A DNA stretch of 64,000 nt from Oegoconia quadripuncta (GCA_949316235.1 OX438741.1:11223124-11287123), one strand, 5' to 3'; shown: positions 45,820 to 55,967, counted from the stretch's first letter. The notes: generated by a model from the letters alone, not told the origin. A program made the numbers and translations.

Positions 45820-46470
45820 TAGTGTTGCAAGCAATATCATAAAATATCGATATTTTTGTCGATACTATCCTAACCTTGGAAAAATAAGAAAATGGGAGGC
45901 CTAGGGTAGTTGGCGATAATTTCTAATAATATCGATAGCATTGGATAAAAACTATCGATAATACCGATAGTATTAACATTCAAAAATAAATAAATATAAA
46001 TATTTCGTACAGTTCTAATCATAAATAAAATCTACTATATAACGGATAAACATGAAATACAAATTGTAACCACAACCTACATAAAAAGAGTACTCGAGTT
46101 TCTTGCTCCTTCTTCACTGGGAGTTGGCTTATGAATAAGCGTTACATAAAATTATGTAATTTAAGTAAAAAATTAAACGTTTTCAAGTGATATTTCTTCT
46201 TCTAATCTTCTAATAATCTTTGAATATTGGCTGTCAATATTCTTACCCTGTCATTCTTTAAAAATTACGAACGCTTTATAAGCCTGTTTTAGTTAAAATA
46301 TGTTGTGTCACTTTCTTTCATTTCACAATTTCCTTATGAACGACAGAGACAAAACATACTTTAACTAAAACAGGCTTATAAAGCATTTGTAGATTTTATG
46401 ACTAAGGCGGTAACTGTTTACCAAACTCAACTATCGATAGCAAAATTATCGACTGTTATGCAACACTATT
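45820..46470. mobile_element. Non-autonomous element rich in TATCGATA
   Basis: The ends TAGTGTTGCAAGCAATATC and, in complement, ATAGTGTTGCATAACAGTC suggest terminal inverted repeats. ATCGAT words occur at 45847, 45931, 45953 and 46430. A foldback (46263-46392) with arms GCTTTATAAGCCTGTTTTAG is nested inside. Confidence 0.6.
46263..46392. mobile_element. Nested foldback MITE
   Basis: 37-bp arms GCTTTATAAGCCTGTTTTAG ... TATGTT(G/T)TGTC, nearly identical in complement, with a ~50-bp loop. Confidence 0.8.
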
Positions 46471-46629
46471 CTCCCGTTACTGGTATAGACGATACAGGGC
46501 TATTTTACATGAACACCGAAATGATCACTGTCGTAAGATCTGTCACAAATGATATCTGTCAGCCTTTTATAGAATGCATTTCGGTGAGTGTGCGTTGAAA
46601 TTATTCAACCTTATTCCACCAGCGCCAAA

Positions 46630-46830
46630 TCTTCGCACTGAAATTGAAAACTGACCTGAAACTCAACAATGCGATTAACTTAATAAAAATTTAAATGACG
46701 GCGGTTTATATATAAGATGGTGCCAGGCGAACATGTAAAATTGTCGTACCACCAATGGAGATTAATATGCATCTCGCTGGGAGTCTCTATAATCTGATGT
46801 TGTCAATATAGTGGCAAGGAGGCAGGCCTT
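46630..46830 (-). mobile_element. SINE family A, strongly diverged
   Basis: Ordered weak matches: ACTCAACAATGCGATTAAC, ATAAGATGGTG, CCAGGCGAACAT, TACCACCAATGG, GCATCTCGCTGGGAG and GCAAGGAGGCAGG. Confidence 0.55.
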
Positions 46831-46959
46831 TTGTAACTTAAATGTATGCCTACTCGGTGTATACAAAGCTGGTGAAGAATATACGAAAAAACTTATAGGA
46901 GGTGCGATAAATTTCTAGTGCGAGTAAATAACCAAAGTACCTACCTAATACTGAAAGAG

Positions 46960-47270
46960 GAATTACCGGCTGCCCGCTGCTTGCCGGGTAAGGCAACCGG
47001 ATATTTCTTTTAGCTGTCCAAAGAACCCCCCGGTCATAATGCCCCAGTGGAGGCAGGGGGGCAGATATAAAGATACAGACCCCCCACTTATCCCGAGACC
47101 ATACCCGGTCCTTTTGCTTTTATAGGGGGTGTGTATAAAACCGAATCGCCCGGTTTTAGCTGTGCTAGACGGTTACGAGCGGGCCCGGCGGCGGCGGCGG
47201 TCGCATTATGCCGAAACGAGACTCTACATCTGATATGCTACCCTGGTACTTAGATACAATGTTGAGGCTC
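46960..47270 (+). promoter_or_regulatory. GC-rich island with CCTGGTA motif (site 16)
   Basis: Motif TATGCTACCCTGGTAC at 47234-47249, preceded by a GGC-triplet run (CGGCGGCGGCGGTCGC). Unique-looking DNA. Confidence 0.45.
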
Positions 47271-47617
47271 CGAGTTTAGCCGTTTATTAGTCCTCGAGAT
47301 GACCGTGGCCAATAAAATGGCGAATGGCCGACTTTATGATTACAATTCGTAAGTAAATAAGACACTGGCTTGAGCGTACTGTGCGGTTTAATGATTTATA
47401 TTTTGTATAAGGTCTAACTCAAATAGTGTTAAATATGTTCTCAAGTAAGCAAATGCTGAGTCACTTCCTTTTGCCTAATAATAACACGTAAGTATACCAA
47501 CCTAATTCTACACAATATTTTATAATATGTAACTAAACAAATCGATTTAGTGTACCTACATCTATATACATAAATTGCTGTTGTGTCTTTGTTATTAGAG
47601 CAATAAAGACCATTTAT

Positions 47618-47912
47618 CATCATCATCATCTCAGCCCGTAAACATCCCACTGCAGGGATATAGACCCTCCCTCTTATAACGAGAGAGTATGGGCCAATGC
47701 GGGTTGGGGACTTCACATGCCCTAGAATTATTTCTCAAGCATGCAGGTTTCTTCACGATGTTTTCCTTCACCGTTTAAGAGCTGTCGAATAAATGCACAG
47801 AAGTACTTAAATTAAATTTAAAAAATCATTGGTACATGGCCTGCTTGGGAATCGACACCGGACCTCCCAAATTGGAAGACCGCGTCTTAACCGCTGAGCC
47901 ACCGACAAAGGG
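47618..47912 (-). mobile_element. SINE family D, near full length
   Basis: The (ATC)n end TCATCATCATCATC, CCACTGCAGGGATATAGACC, GGGCCAATGCGGGTTGGGGA, and a tRNA-like head ending CTTAACCGCTGAGCCACCGA. The 3' end shares the RTE-style GAT tail, as in RTE-mobilised SINEs. Confidence 0.8.
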
Positions 47913-48224
47913 CATTTACATATTTTGTAAATATTTTAAGGGGTTGCCGAGATCGCAAAAAATCAGCTGTTCGATAGCAAAATTTGATTGAACGAACAGC
48001 TGATATTTTAGCGATGTTAGAGTTGGTTAAGTAGTAAAACTTGTTCAGTTTAATGACCTCGACCACCTCTTAAAATATTCTACACTAGTTACAAATTTAA
48101 TAATATTTAGGTACAGCCGAGAATGCATCCAAGCTAACTGCTACCAGTATAAGCGGACCTTTCGATGAAAGCATCTCACAGTTCTAAATAGTCAAACAAT
48201 ATAACTTTCCCTGTCACCCCTATG

Positions 48225-48517
48225 TGCCGACTCCGTGGCACATTGTAAACAACACAGGATTTACAAATTGGAGTCCGCGAGTTCGATTCCCAGCGGGGTA
48301 CAGGTTTAAAAGTGGGTTTGGTTGGTATAGGAATTTTAAAGCTTCAAGCGACCACCATCTTATCTAAGTTTACCACCAAGCAGTAAACGTTGATAGCATT
48401 ATTGTGTTACAGGTGTTTGAGATAAGATAATTTGGGCGTTCCTGGTGAGCTCCTCCATCTTTGGCCTTTTCTTCACTTAATGTCAGGTATGATTGAGGTC
48501 AGCGACATGCATAAAAA
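48225..48517 (+). mobile_element. SINE family A, diverged
   Basis: Head GCCGACTCCGTGGCACATTG with a good B-box GAGTTCGATTCCC; body with many substitutions; A-rich end. Immediately followed by a second copy. Confidence 0.8.
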
Positions 48518-48848
48518 ATCTCGGTCTGTTTACGAATCGGAGGTCACGGGTTTGATCCCCAGCGAGGTACGTGTTTAATACTCGGCAGTCGGCATGGTAG
48601 TAGGATATTTTAAATATCCACCTGGCTAGCTACAACCATCTTATCTGCCGCCAAATAGTAATGTTAATAGCATTGTTGCGTTTCGGTTGTCAGAGATAAG
48701 ATAGCAGGGGGCTGATCGCGCTAAGTTTTAACGATAATACCAAAGCTAAACCATAACCAAAAACGTTACATAAAGCGCATAAATAGCGCGCGATTGGTCC
48801 CCAAGTGTGATTGAGGTCGAGTGCTAACCCGTTGTGCATAAAATAAAT
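48518..48848 (+). mobile_element. SINE family A, second tandem copy with nested MITE
   Basis: The head lacks the A-box part (starts CTGTTTACGAATCGGAGG); B-box GGGTTTGATCCCC. The 3' half is interrupted at AGATAAGATAG by a ~96-bp insertion. Confidence 0.85.
48707..48802. mobile_element. Tiny MITE nested in a SINE
   Basis: The ends GGGGGCTGATCGCGCTA and, in complement, GGGGACCAATCGCGCGCTA form ~17-bp inverted repeats around an AT-rich centre. The SINE sequence resumes right after it, although the segment between AGATAG and AAGTGTGATTG of the SINE is also lost. Confidence 0.6.
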
Positions 48849-48869
48849 ACATTGTTTTTAATTTTCAAA

Positions 48870-49378
48870 AACTGGTATTTGGGAAATGATTCTTCGCCAT
48901 GTTTGACGGAAATCGGTTCAGCTGTTTCGAGAAAAAAAAGATCTTTTATCACAGTTGCTTTAATAACAAAAAATCATTTATTTTCCGGGAACTAAGACCC
49001 ATACTTTACCTAGTAAGTTTGTATCTAGCTCGTGGATTTTCAAAATTTTCAATGTATGTTAGCTTTCCGCCTGCGGTTTATCCCTCGGGAACTACTCATT
49101 TTACTCGGCAACTACAACAAAATATCCTATGTAATAACCCAGGGTATGTTCTACCTATATACCAAATTTCATCCAAATCCGTTCATTTGTTTCGCCGTGA
49201 TTGAGCAACAAACAAACAAACATAACAAATAAACAAACCTCCGAACTTTCGCATTTATAATCATCATCGTCATATCAGCCGAAAGACGTCCACTGCTGGA
49301 CAAAGGCCTCTCCCAATAATCTCCACAAGGATCGGTCCTGCGCTGGCCGCATCCAGCATTTATAATATTAGTTAGATT
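48870..49378 (+). repeat. Lepidopteran dispersed repeat ending TTTATAATATTAGT
   Basis: Contains GAAATCGGTTCAGCTGTTTC, AAATTTCATCCAAATCCGTT and an end ACTTTCGCATTTATAAT, interrupted by a 94-bp insertion before the terminal ATTAGT. Confidence 0.6.
49262..49355 (-). mobile_element. RTE-like 3' end inserted with 11-bp target duplication
   Basis: The target word GCATTTATAAT occurs at both borders (49251-49261 and 49356-49366). The insert in complement ends CGTCTTTCGGCTGATATGAC and GATGATG, the usual 3' end of lepidopteran RTE elements, with GGGAGAGGCCTTTGTCCAGC upstream. Confidence 0.85.
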
Positions 49379-49429
49379 TACAAAACTGTAGTAACATTAC
49401 TTTAAAATTAAACCATCCACATCACCTGG

Positions 49430-49690
49430 ATGAGTGGAAGTCTACCACTGTACGTTTCTCAAGAAACTTCTTACCACGTACGACCACCCTGTGGAACGGA
49501 CTTCCGGCAGCGGTATTCCCGAACGAGTACGACATTGGAACCTTCAAGAAACGAGCCTACACCTTCCTCAAAGGCCGGCAACGCATCTGTGACCCTTTTG
49601 GTGTTGCGGGTGTCCATGGGCGGCGGTGATTGCTTTCCATCAGGTGACGCGCCAGCTCGTGTGCCGCCCTCTCATATATATAAAAAAATT
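49430..49690 (+). pseudogene. Non-LTR retrotransposon ORF2 C-terminus and 3' end (family E)
   Basis: Open for ~60 codons: [60 protein letters not shown], then RR and a TGA. This TLWNxLPAAVFP ... [16 protein letters not shown] pattern is the end of a widespread lepidopteran LINE ORF2. The 3' UTR includes CATCAGGTGA and CCGCCCTCTCATAT. 5'-truncated. Confidence 0.8.
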
Positions 49691-49784
49691 CTTTTGTTCT
49701 TGTTTCTTGTTTTTTTATTTCAATTTAATTAAGTATGTACATGAAACAACAAATTTATAAAACACTATTAAAAATACCTATATC

Positions 49785-50072
49785 TTATAGAAAAAATACG
49801 CCGTCCAACTCGCTTCCGTCAGGCATAGTACCTAGTACGCAAGCGCTATTGCCCCGCTGAATGCATAAGCTCAGCTGCTGAGCAAAGTATGCACCAGCTC
49901 TCACATCTCCAGAGGCGTGGACCAGTCTAACGGATAAATCTTTTACAAATTGTTTCGTGTCAGAAGACCAAGGGCCCAATGTCTCCACTGCAAGCGCCTC
50001 AAACTCTCTTATTTCAATTGCTTTTCTTATATCTAATATTTTCTTCACTAGTTGACGTGAGCCTTGTTTCAA
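49785..50072 (-). pseudogene. Retrotransposon-derived protein tail (family F), best copy
   Basis: 95 codons are open on the minus strand: EIREFEALAVETLGPWSSDT, KQFVKDLSVRLVHASGDVRA, GAYFAQQLSLCIQRGNSACV, LGTMPDGSELDGVF, then a stop. It is homologous to 15239-15499 and 41555-41820. A truncated end of a retroelement protein, not a host gene. Confidence 0.65.
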
Positions 50073-50094
50073 ACGAGAGCAAAATGACTTGAAT

Positions 50095-50333
50095 AAATAG
50101 CGCCATCTAGATCTACACTAAGCAACTGGGCTAAACTAAACAACTTATAGATTCCAGTAGTTGGTTGATATACTACACAAATACGATTGTTTTTTGTAAA
50201 TAAATACATATTTAAATGAAAACATGCGTAACTCGGATATACGTATCCGTATTCATCATACAAACTTATGCCCCTGGATTCGAACTTGCGACCTTTTAGT
50301 GTAGTAGTTTCTAACCTCTACACCAAACAGCAC
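50095..50333 (-). mobile_element. SINE family C
   Basis: End block AGCGCCATCTAGATCT at 50099-50114 and tRNA-like head at right ending CTACACCAAACAG; the B-box region is partly deleted. Confidence 0.85.
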
Positions 50334-50599
50334 ATCTTTCGTTGAATCTCGTGCCTTTGCGATAGAATCTGTAACTTACTTTAGATTCTAAAACCGTCTT
50401 TGCTCTCTTGTTAATCAAATAACCAAATAACCAATACGAGTATATTTGATTGTCGTTTTATATTGTGTATAGTGTATATTATGACTCACCCACCTCCACT
50501 CATCATTTGTAGAAAGGAGAGAGGTTTCATTTGCATTCTTTATGAGATGTTTCCAATTTTGCTTTGTGGCATGTAATAATAATAACTAAGTAATATTGT

Positions 50600-50690
50600 T
50601 GCCAACTGTCCTAAATTCCATCCGTAGCACCCTAAACGGAAACTATTATGTCTTTCAGGGCCATGTCGTCCTGGTAATAAACAGTAGAAA
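50600..50690 (+). promoter_or_regulatory. CCTGGTA motif (site 17)
   Basis: Motif CATGTCGTCCTGGTAA at 50662-50677; its surroundings are only mildly GC-rich. Confidence 0.35.
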
Positions 50691-51229
50691 TTAATATCTC
50701 GGCGTAACAATCGAACCCTCTGGCCAGAGTAGCGTAAAGGGGGCTGTAGTAGTTATGAAACTGGTGAAAGTTCGCAAAAATGTCACACAATTTTATATGA
50801 AATCAAGTGAAATAGATAATTAAAAGTTCATAAAATTTGTGGCAGGGATTGAATATTATATTCCTTCTTGCGGACAATGGAATATGTAAACTCTAGTCTT
50901 ATAGGTCTCAGTGGTCACTTATACAATTGCTTCAGCTTTTTCAATGAAAAGTTTGGGGGTTATTTGAAGGTAGGTAATTTTACTGGAGACTAGGTGCCTC
51001 TAATTTTGTCACGACGGAAAACTGTCGCCTCTAATAAAAGAGTGCTTTCTTCATTCGTATGAAAAATCATCGTTTAATTGATTGGCTTTAGTATAATATG
51101 AGTCATATAGTAGGTAAAACGTCGAAACTAGTAGACCCTTCCTTCTATAAATACATAAATTGTTTTTAAATTTCGTCTTATTATACATATAGAAATGAAT
51201 AAACAATTTTCTATTCTAAAAGAAATCGT

Positions 51230-51440
51230 TCGTAAATTATTATCATTTCCAAAAGCGGTTGTTAGGGGGTGCGGAGGGAGAAGCCGTATAAAAACGACAA
51301 TTTCCTCTAAACGTGCCGCGCCCGCGCCCGCGCCTGTGCCTCGCCCTCTGCTAATTAACTGCCAGCGTGGTTATGTCACCCTGGTACCGCTGTTGGGGGC
51401 GGACTTGTTTTTTCTAGAGGATGTCTCGAGCCAACACACG
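51230..51440 (+). promoter_or_regulatory. GC-rich island with CCTGGTA motif (site 18)
   Basis: Motif TATGTCACCCTGGTAC at 51372-51387, downstream of a CGCGCCCGCGCC-type block. An 84-codon open frame overlaps it without a recognisable domain. Confidence 0.45.
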
Positions 51441-51929
51441 CTTGGCTAATTTTCTTCGAATTTACTGGGTACTACTCTTGGCTTGTCCTCATTGTTAATT
51501 AATGGTTTTTCTTTGCAGCATTGCCGTAGTTAGTCCATCTATATCTACTTTCTCAATTTTCACATGATTTTCACACACCTGTGATTGGTTGGAGTACCCA
51601 CTACCCAATTAACAGTAGTTCTTGAAGAAGTTGATCTTCTAGCCTCTCTTTCTACACACAATGCCACAGTGATTTCTTTGTTCTACTAGTTTATTTGAAT
51701 AATGACTCACACATCAGACAAATTGTATAAGTTTGCAATTTATAATAAATAATCCATACATATTACTATTAACTAAAACGATTATAATTAGATCACACAC
51801 ACATTACAGTAGTTTTTGAAGAAGTTGCTTTCCTACGTACAATGCCATAGTGACTTCTTACATAGCAGAAATGTAAAGCAGATTTTTGGAGTAGGGCTAC
51901 TGAATTTTGAATAGCAGTTTTAAACTTTT

Positions 51930-52080
51930 AACACTGAGCTGTAGCCTTTTTGTATAATGCGGCACGCACAGTATTTGATGCTGTAGTTATGTTTTATTGC
52001 TTTAGGTTGATCGACCATTCAAACAATTTTACATAGACATACATAGATGTAAATAAATGCTTATCTGTCTAACTTGGGGA
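51930..52080 (-). mobile_element. LINE 3' end fragment
   Basis: GAGCTGTAGCCTTTTTGTAT and ATAATGCGGCACGCACA mirror 20040-20090, and AAATAAATGCTTATCTGTCT is its tail region. Orientation is mixed, so more than one piece may be involved. Confidence 0.4.
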
Positions 52081-53547
52081 TACAAACCATCTCAATGTTA
52101 CTCTTATTTTTCTTAGCGAGTCGGCGGCCAAAATATCATATTTTTGTATTATCTGTGGTATTAGAGGTCCTGCAGCGTTTAAGTGTCGGTACACACAGAA
52201 CAGTAGAGAAGATACCCCATGTGGTGTGACTTCTATTATATTCGGTGTCCCTGAACATGTCAGTACAACATCCTCATAATTGGCAAAGCTTCGTTATATG
52301 TATTTACATGTACATGTATGTATGTTGAATATTGAGCTGGTATTAATACGCTACAGTAGGCAGGCAGATACACAGAATGCGACGTCTTGTCTGACGCTCA
52401 GGCCGACAACGTGCCGTCGAGACAGCCTGTATATGGAACAAGTACATAATATAACAGCTGCGAGAACAGGACAGATAGCTTATTAATCTATAGTTGTTTA
52501 TTTGATTGAAATTGTCGTCGCAATTCAAACTAGATTTGAGTACTTCAACTGCCAGGTTCCAGGCCAGTGTTCGTGTCGAACCTACTTATTATGGTGATAG
52601 ATTTCTCATTTAGTGAGCATGTCAAGTGATACATCATCGATCACACAAATAGCTATAAAACACGTAAAACTTTAAATTAATTGCAATCGATTATGGAAAA
52701 ACGTGAACGCCAAGCCAAGCAAAATACGAATAATAAATGACAGATAATACTTTATTGTTAAATACAATAACTGCGATTTTATATCGAGAAACTTGTATAT
52801 GTACCTACACTATTTACCACTGTATAATATTATGTACAAATGGTGTTTATGGACTAGAGATTTATAATATATAATATTATTATATTTGAAGAACTGGAAG
52901 AAATTCCCTATAGTGAAAACCATGTCAAAATCAGTAGCGTAGTTTAGTTTAGCTCAGACATACGCGGATAGCAACTTTGTTTATAATATTAGAGATTGTG
53001 ATGAATGGGCAGAGACAGCGGTATTGCTGATTTTCAGAAATAGAGTAGGTGCCGCAGTAAATAATTTCGAGGTAGGTACCAAGCTATGCGTGTTTTGCAT
53101 GTCCACATAAATTACGATTATTGCTGACGTATCTTTTTACTATGCGGTCAAATCATACTTAGTTGTGCCGCTGTCATGTTTGTATTTGTGGAGGTCATAA
53201 TGTTAGAAAACAGTATAAATTATTTCAACAGATTTCTCCAATTCTTTGGAGAAAATTCTTTACCGAAATTATTGAAAGAGAATATAATTATTCTGTGTCA
53301 CCATTTTGTCCGTGTTTTCGCTGATCAAAACTAATACACACTCAAGTACACCACCACCTTATGTACTGTACCACTCACCCAGTTTAGTACATAACCACAT
53401 TCAACTACACCACTGTGGCCATATAGAACATTAATATATACATTTAGGGATATGGCATTTCCATTGTTTAAATGGACATAGCTAATAAATGTAACCAGTA
53501 ACTGAATTGAACATCGAAATACAAACTTCCGGAATACTGTGGTTCGA
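52081..53547. other. No recognised gene or repeat
   Basis: AT-rich sequence with no convincing open frame, RNA gene or repeat family that I recognise. Confidence 0.45.
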
Positions 53548-53993
53548 AAGATCGTAGTTCCGACACTCTATTGGTAGATAGATAGATAGACAGATAAAGC
53601 GTTTATTTGCATAGTACAGAAACACATACAAAAATATTCGACGTAACAATCATTCGGCTTGGTGTTACTCTTACAAAATGTAGCCTTATTTCAGCCTATT
53701 GGTCGACACATTGCTTGTGCGATACAGCGACAGAATACTACTTCGACGAACGCTAGTACGAAAGAACTCCCCGGTATGTTCAACATGTTCAACCTAACAT
53801 TATTTAAGCTAACCAGCCTTAACTTTCTGAACCTAACCAACAGTGTCGGGGCGCTCCGGCCCATCAATAGCTCGCTTACTTCTCTCACCCTACAAAGGTC
53901 TGCACTAGCATTCGTCGAAGAAGTATTCTGTCGCTGTATGGTTTGTCGCACAAGCAATGTGTCGACCAATATAGTGTCGGAACTACGATCTTA
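53548..53993. mobile_element. Foldback element with long arms, host to a LINE insertion
   Basis: The left arm AAGATCGTAGTTCCGACACT CTATTGGT continues, after the LINE insertion, as CGACACATTGCTTGTGCGA and GACAGAATACTACTTCGACG. The right arm is the near-perfect complement ending AGTGTCGGAACTACGATCTT. Arms total ~90 bp. The 189-codon open frame across the interior is a by-product of the arms and is not called a gene. Confidence 0.8.
53576..53695 (-). mobile_element. 5'-truncated copy of the full-length LINE's 3' end
   Basis: In complement it reads CCAAGCCGAATGATTG, GTCGAATATTTTTGTATGTG, TTTCTGTACTATGCAAATAA and ACGCTTTATCTGTCTATCTA, aligning with the end of the element at 61120-61250. It is flanked by the duplication CTATTGGT (53568-53575 and 53696-53703). 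Confidence 0.9.
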
Positions 53994-54284
53994 CTATTCA
54001 AAGCACAGTTGTTCGAACGTTTGTATTTTGATATTCAGCTACGGACTCCATCTTTACAGGTGCAGTGACTCTGACAATGATTCCTCTGTCGGCAATACTT
54101 ATCCTCGTGTAAGAGATAATCCTAATAATATAATTTGTTGGCCAATATCGAGAGGAGAACATACAAAGAATAAAATTAAAAAATCCCATAAAAACAGTAA
54201 ATATAAATCAAATGATTGTCTATTCTAAAAGCCCAAGCTCTTTGTGTCCGACGATATAATAATAAATCGGATATTCATAATTGA

Positions 54285-54345
54285 GCTATGACCCTTTTGT
54301 GCTGCTGCAGCACACACACAAATTAACAATAATCCTATAATACGT
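54285..54345 (+). mobile_element. LINE 3' UTR fragment
   Basis: GAGCTATGACCCTTTTGTGC and TGCTGCAGCACACACAC, the complement of the block near 44335. Confidence 0.45.
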
Positions 54346-54410
54346 TGCCATAATCGTATAATAATTACCATAATATAGATCTATATCATAATATAGATCT
54401 ACAACGAGGA

Positions 54411-54661
54411 CGACCTATTTGGTGTAGTGGTTAGCAACTTTGGCCACTATACCAAAAAGGTTGCGGGTTCGAATCCCACTGGGGGCATATGTTTGTGTGA
54501 TGAATACGGACATGTGTACCCTAGTTATGGATGTTTTCATTTATAATAAATATTTATTTATAAAAAAAAATGTATTTATGTAGTATATCTGGTATCCAGA
54601 ACACAAACCTTTAGTTGCTTAGCGTGGATCTAGATGACGCTGTGTGTATGTCTAAGGATAT
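54411..54661 (+). mobile_element. SINE family C, full length
   Basis: The best sense copy: GACCTATTTGGTGTAGTGGT head with B-box GCGGGTTCGAATCCCAC, GTGTGATGAATACGGACATG, and end block GATCTAGATGACGCTGTGTG. Confidence 0.9.
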
Positions 54662-54699
54662 TTTTTTTTTACAATTGATATTGTGCTAAAAAGTTAGAT

Positions 54700-54762
54700 G
54701 TATGTGTGTGACTGGAGAAACAAATAAATGCTTTATCTATCCATCATTCATTACATTAAGTT
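54700..54762 (+). mobile_element. LINE 3' end with TATC tail
   Basis: GTGTGACTGGAGAAACAAAT then AAATGCTTTATCTATCCATC. Follows the SINE closely. Confidence 0.55.
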
Positions 54763-55189
54763 TTGGGCCCTGATATAGACACCCCACTGTACACACTATA
54801 ATAATAGTAACATAATAATACAAAGATTATGATTACGCGGCATAATTGTATAGGTACACATTTCCATGGCTGCTTCAAGAGCAGTGAAAACCTATTATTC
54901 AAGCAAGAGAAAAATTTGTTGGTTTACTGGCTGTTTAATTAACTATGGCGTAGCTGTTGGGGTGTCTTGTTGTGCGGTAAGTGTGTGCGTGTAATTATAC
55001 AATTACTGTCAGTGTAATGAACTGAGTATAGGCTAAATTGATTTCCTGCTCAAGGGCTAATGTGTGGGTACGTAAACCTGATTGTTGGTAAAGGGTGCTA
55101 AACGGATTAAACAGTATCACACAAAACAGTGGCCTGTTTAAGATTGCAGTGCAAGCTTTTGTCAAGGTATCATTTACGTCAATTTTCCA

Positions 55190-55580
55190 CTCTGGATGGA
55201 TTTGGTGATTAAGTCAGTGATTCTCATGTATTCGAGATTTTAATATCGATAGACTTTAATACGGTTGTCACTTTTGCACGTGGATATAAGTGTAACAGGG
55301 ATAGACAAGCCAACGTCTATCTACGTTAACTCCTATAAGCGAGGATGCTCTACATGACTCTATTGTTATCTTGGACCCTAGACTAACTAAAGATATAGAG
55401 TATGTAAGTAGGAGAAAGAGGTTTCCCACTTCTATCGACAGTAAAATGTCGAGTGCGTGAGATCTGGGTTCAAGGGAGTGATTCTCAGGTGTTCGAGTTT
55501 TAATGGCGATGATATGTCTATGAATGTCACTGTCATGCTTATAGGCAAGTGCAAAAATGACAAATCTATGGATGTCTATC
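55190..55580. repeat. Tandem repeat, left part (~2 units)
   Basis: Units share GTGATTCTCA(T/G)GT(A/G)TTCGAG, TTTTAAT(A/G)(T/G)CGAT, GT(C/G)ACTTTTGCAC-like and AAAATGTCGAGTGCGTGAGA. The same unit continues at 61251-61500 beyond the LINE, so the LINE lies inside the array. Unit length is roughly 190-240 bp. Confidence 0.65.
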
Positions 55581-55884
55581 GGAGAGAGGGCGCTGCGGTC
55601 GCTCACGATTGTTGTGTTGAGTATAGGCTCCGTTCTTTTCTTTTTTTTTACAAGTGCAAAAATGAACAATTTGTTATAAACTTTGTATCAGTGTGTACCT
55701 CAATACATAATTTCCTTAATGGTGTATGCCATATAACTCAGTATAGTGTAGTACTAGTGTAAAACGAAGAAAAATTCATTGACTATTAGTGGCAACTGTG
55801 TGGTCAACTACCGTCTATTGACCCAACCAGCAAATCATTAACCACGACAGTCGCTTGTCATTGACAATTTCGGCCTACTGTAAC

Positions 55885-55967
55885 AGTGGTCAAGTGGCGT
55901 AGTAGTTGCGGGACTCGTACGAGTCAATAGATCACGTTGACTCGGAGTTCGATCCCAACTGAGACTG
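55885..55967 (+). promoter_or_regulatory. tRNA-like module in the LINE 5' leader
   Basis: AGTGGCGTAGTAGTTGCGGG resembles a Pol III A box and GGAGTTCGATCCC a B box, ~40 nt apart, as in tRNAs and SINE heads. A run of about 24 T (55979-56004), which would stop Pol III, follows immediately. ORF1 begins 16 bp after the T run. It may be a captured SINE head, part of the leader, or a flanking insertion. Confidence 0.5.

Noticed and set aside
13051..51387. CCTG|GTA sites as donors of duplicated alternative exons
   Set aside because: The upstream sequences share no reading frame or peptide similarity and lack consistent acceptors, so a mutually exclusive exon array is not supported.
53659..54228. 189-codon open frame on + and 92-codon frame on -
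   Set aside because: It lies across the arms of a foldback element and a LINE insertion; the mirrored peptide words on the two strands come from the inverted repeat. No domain.
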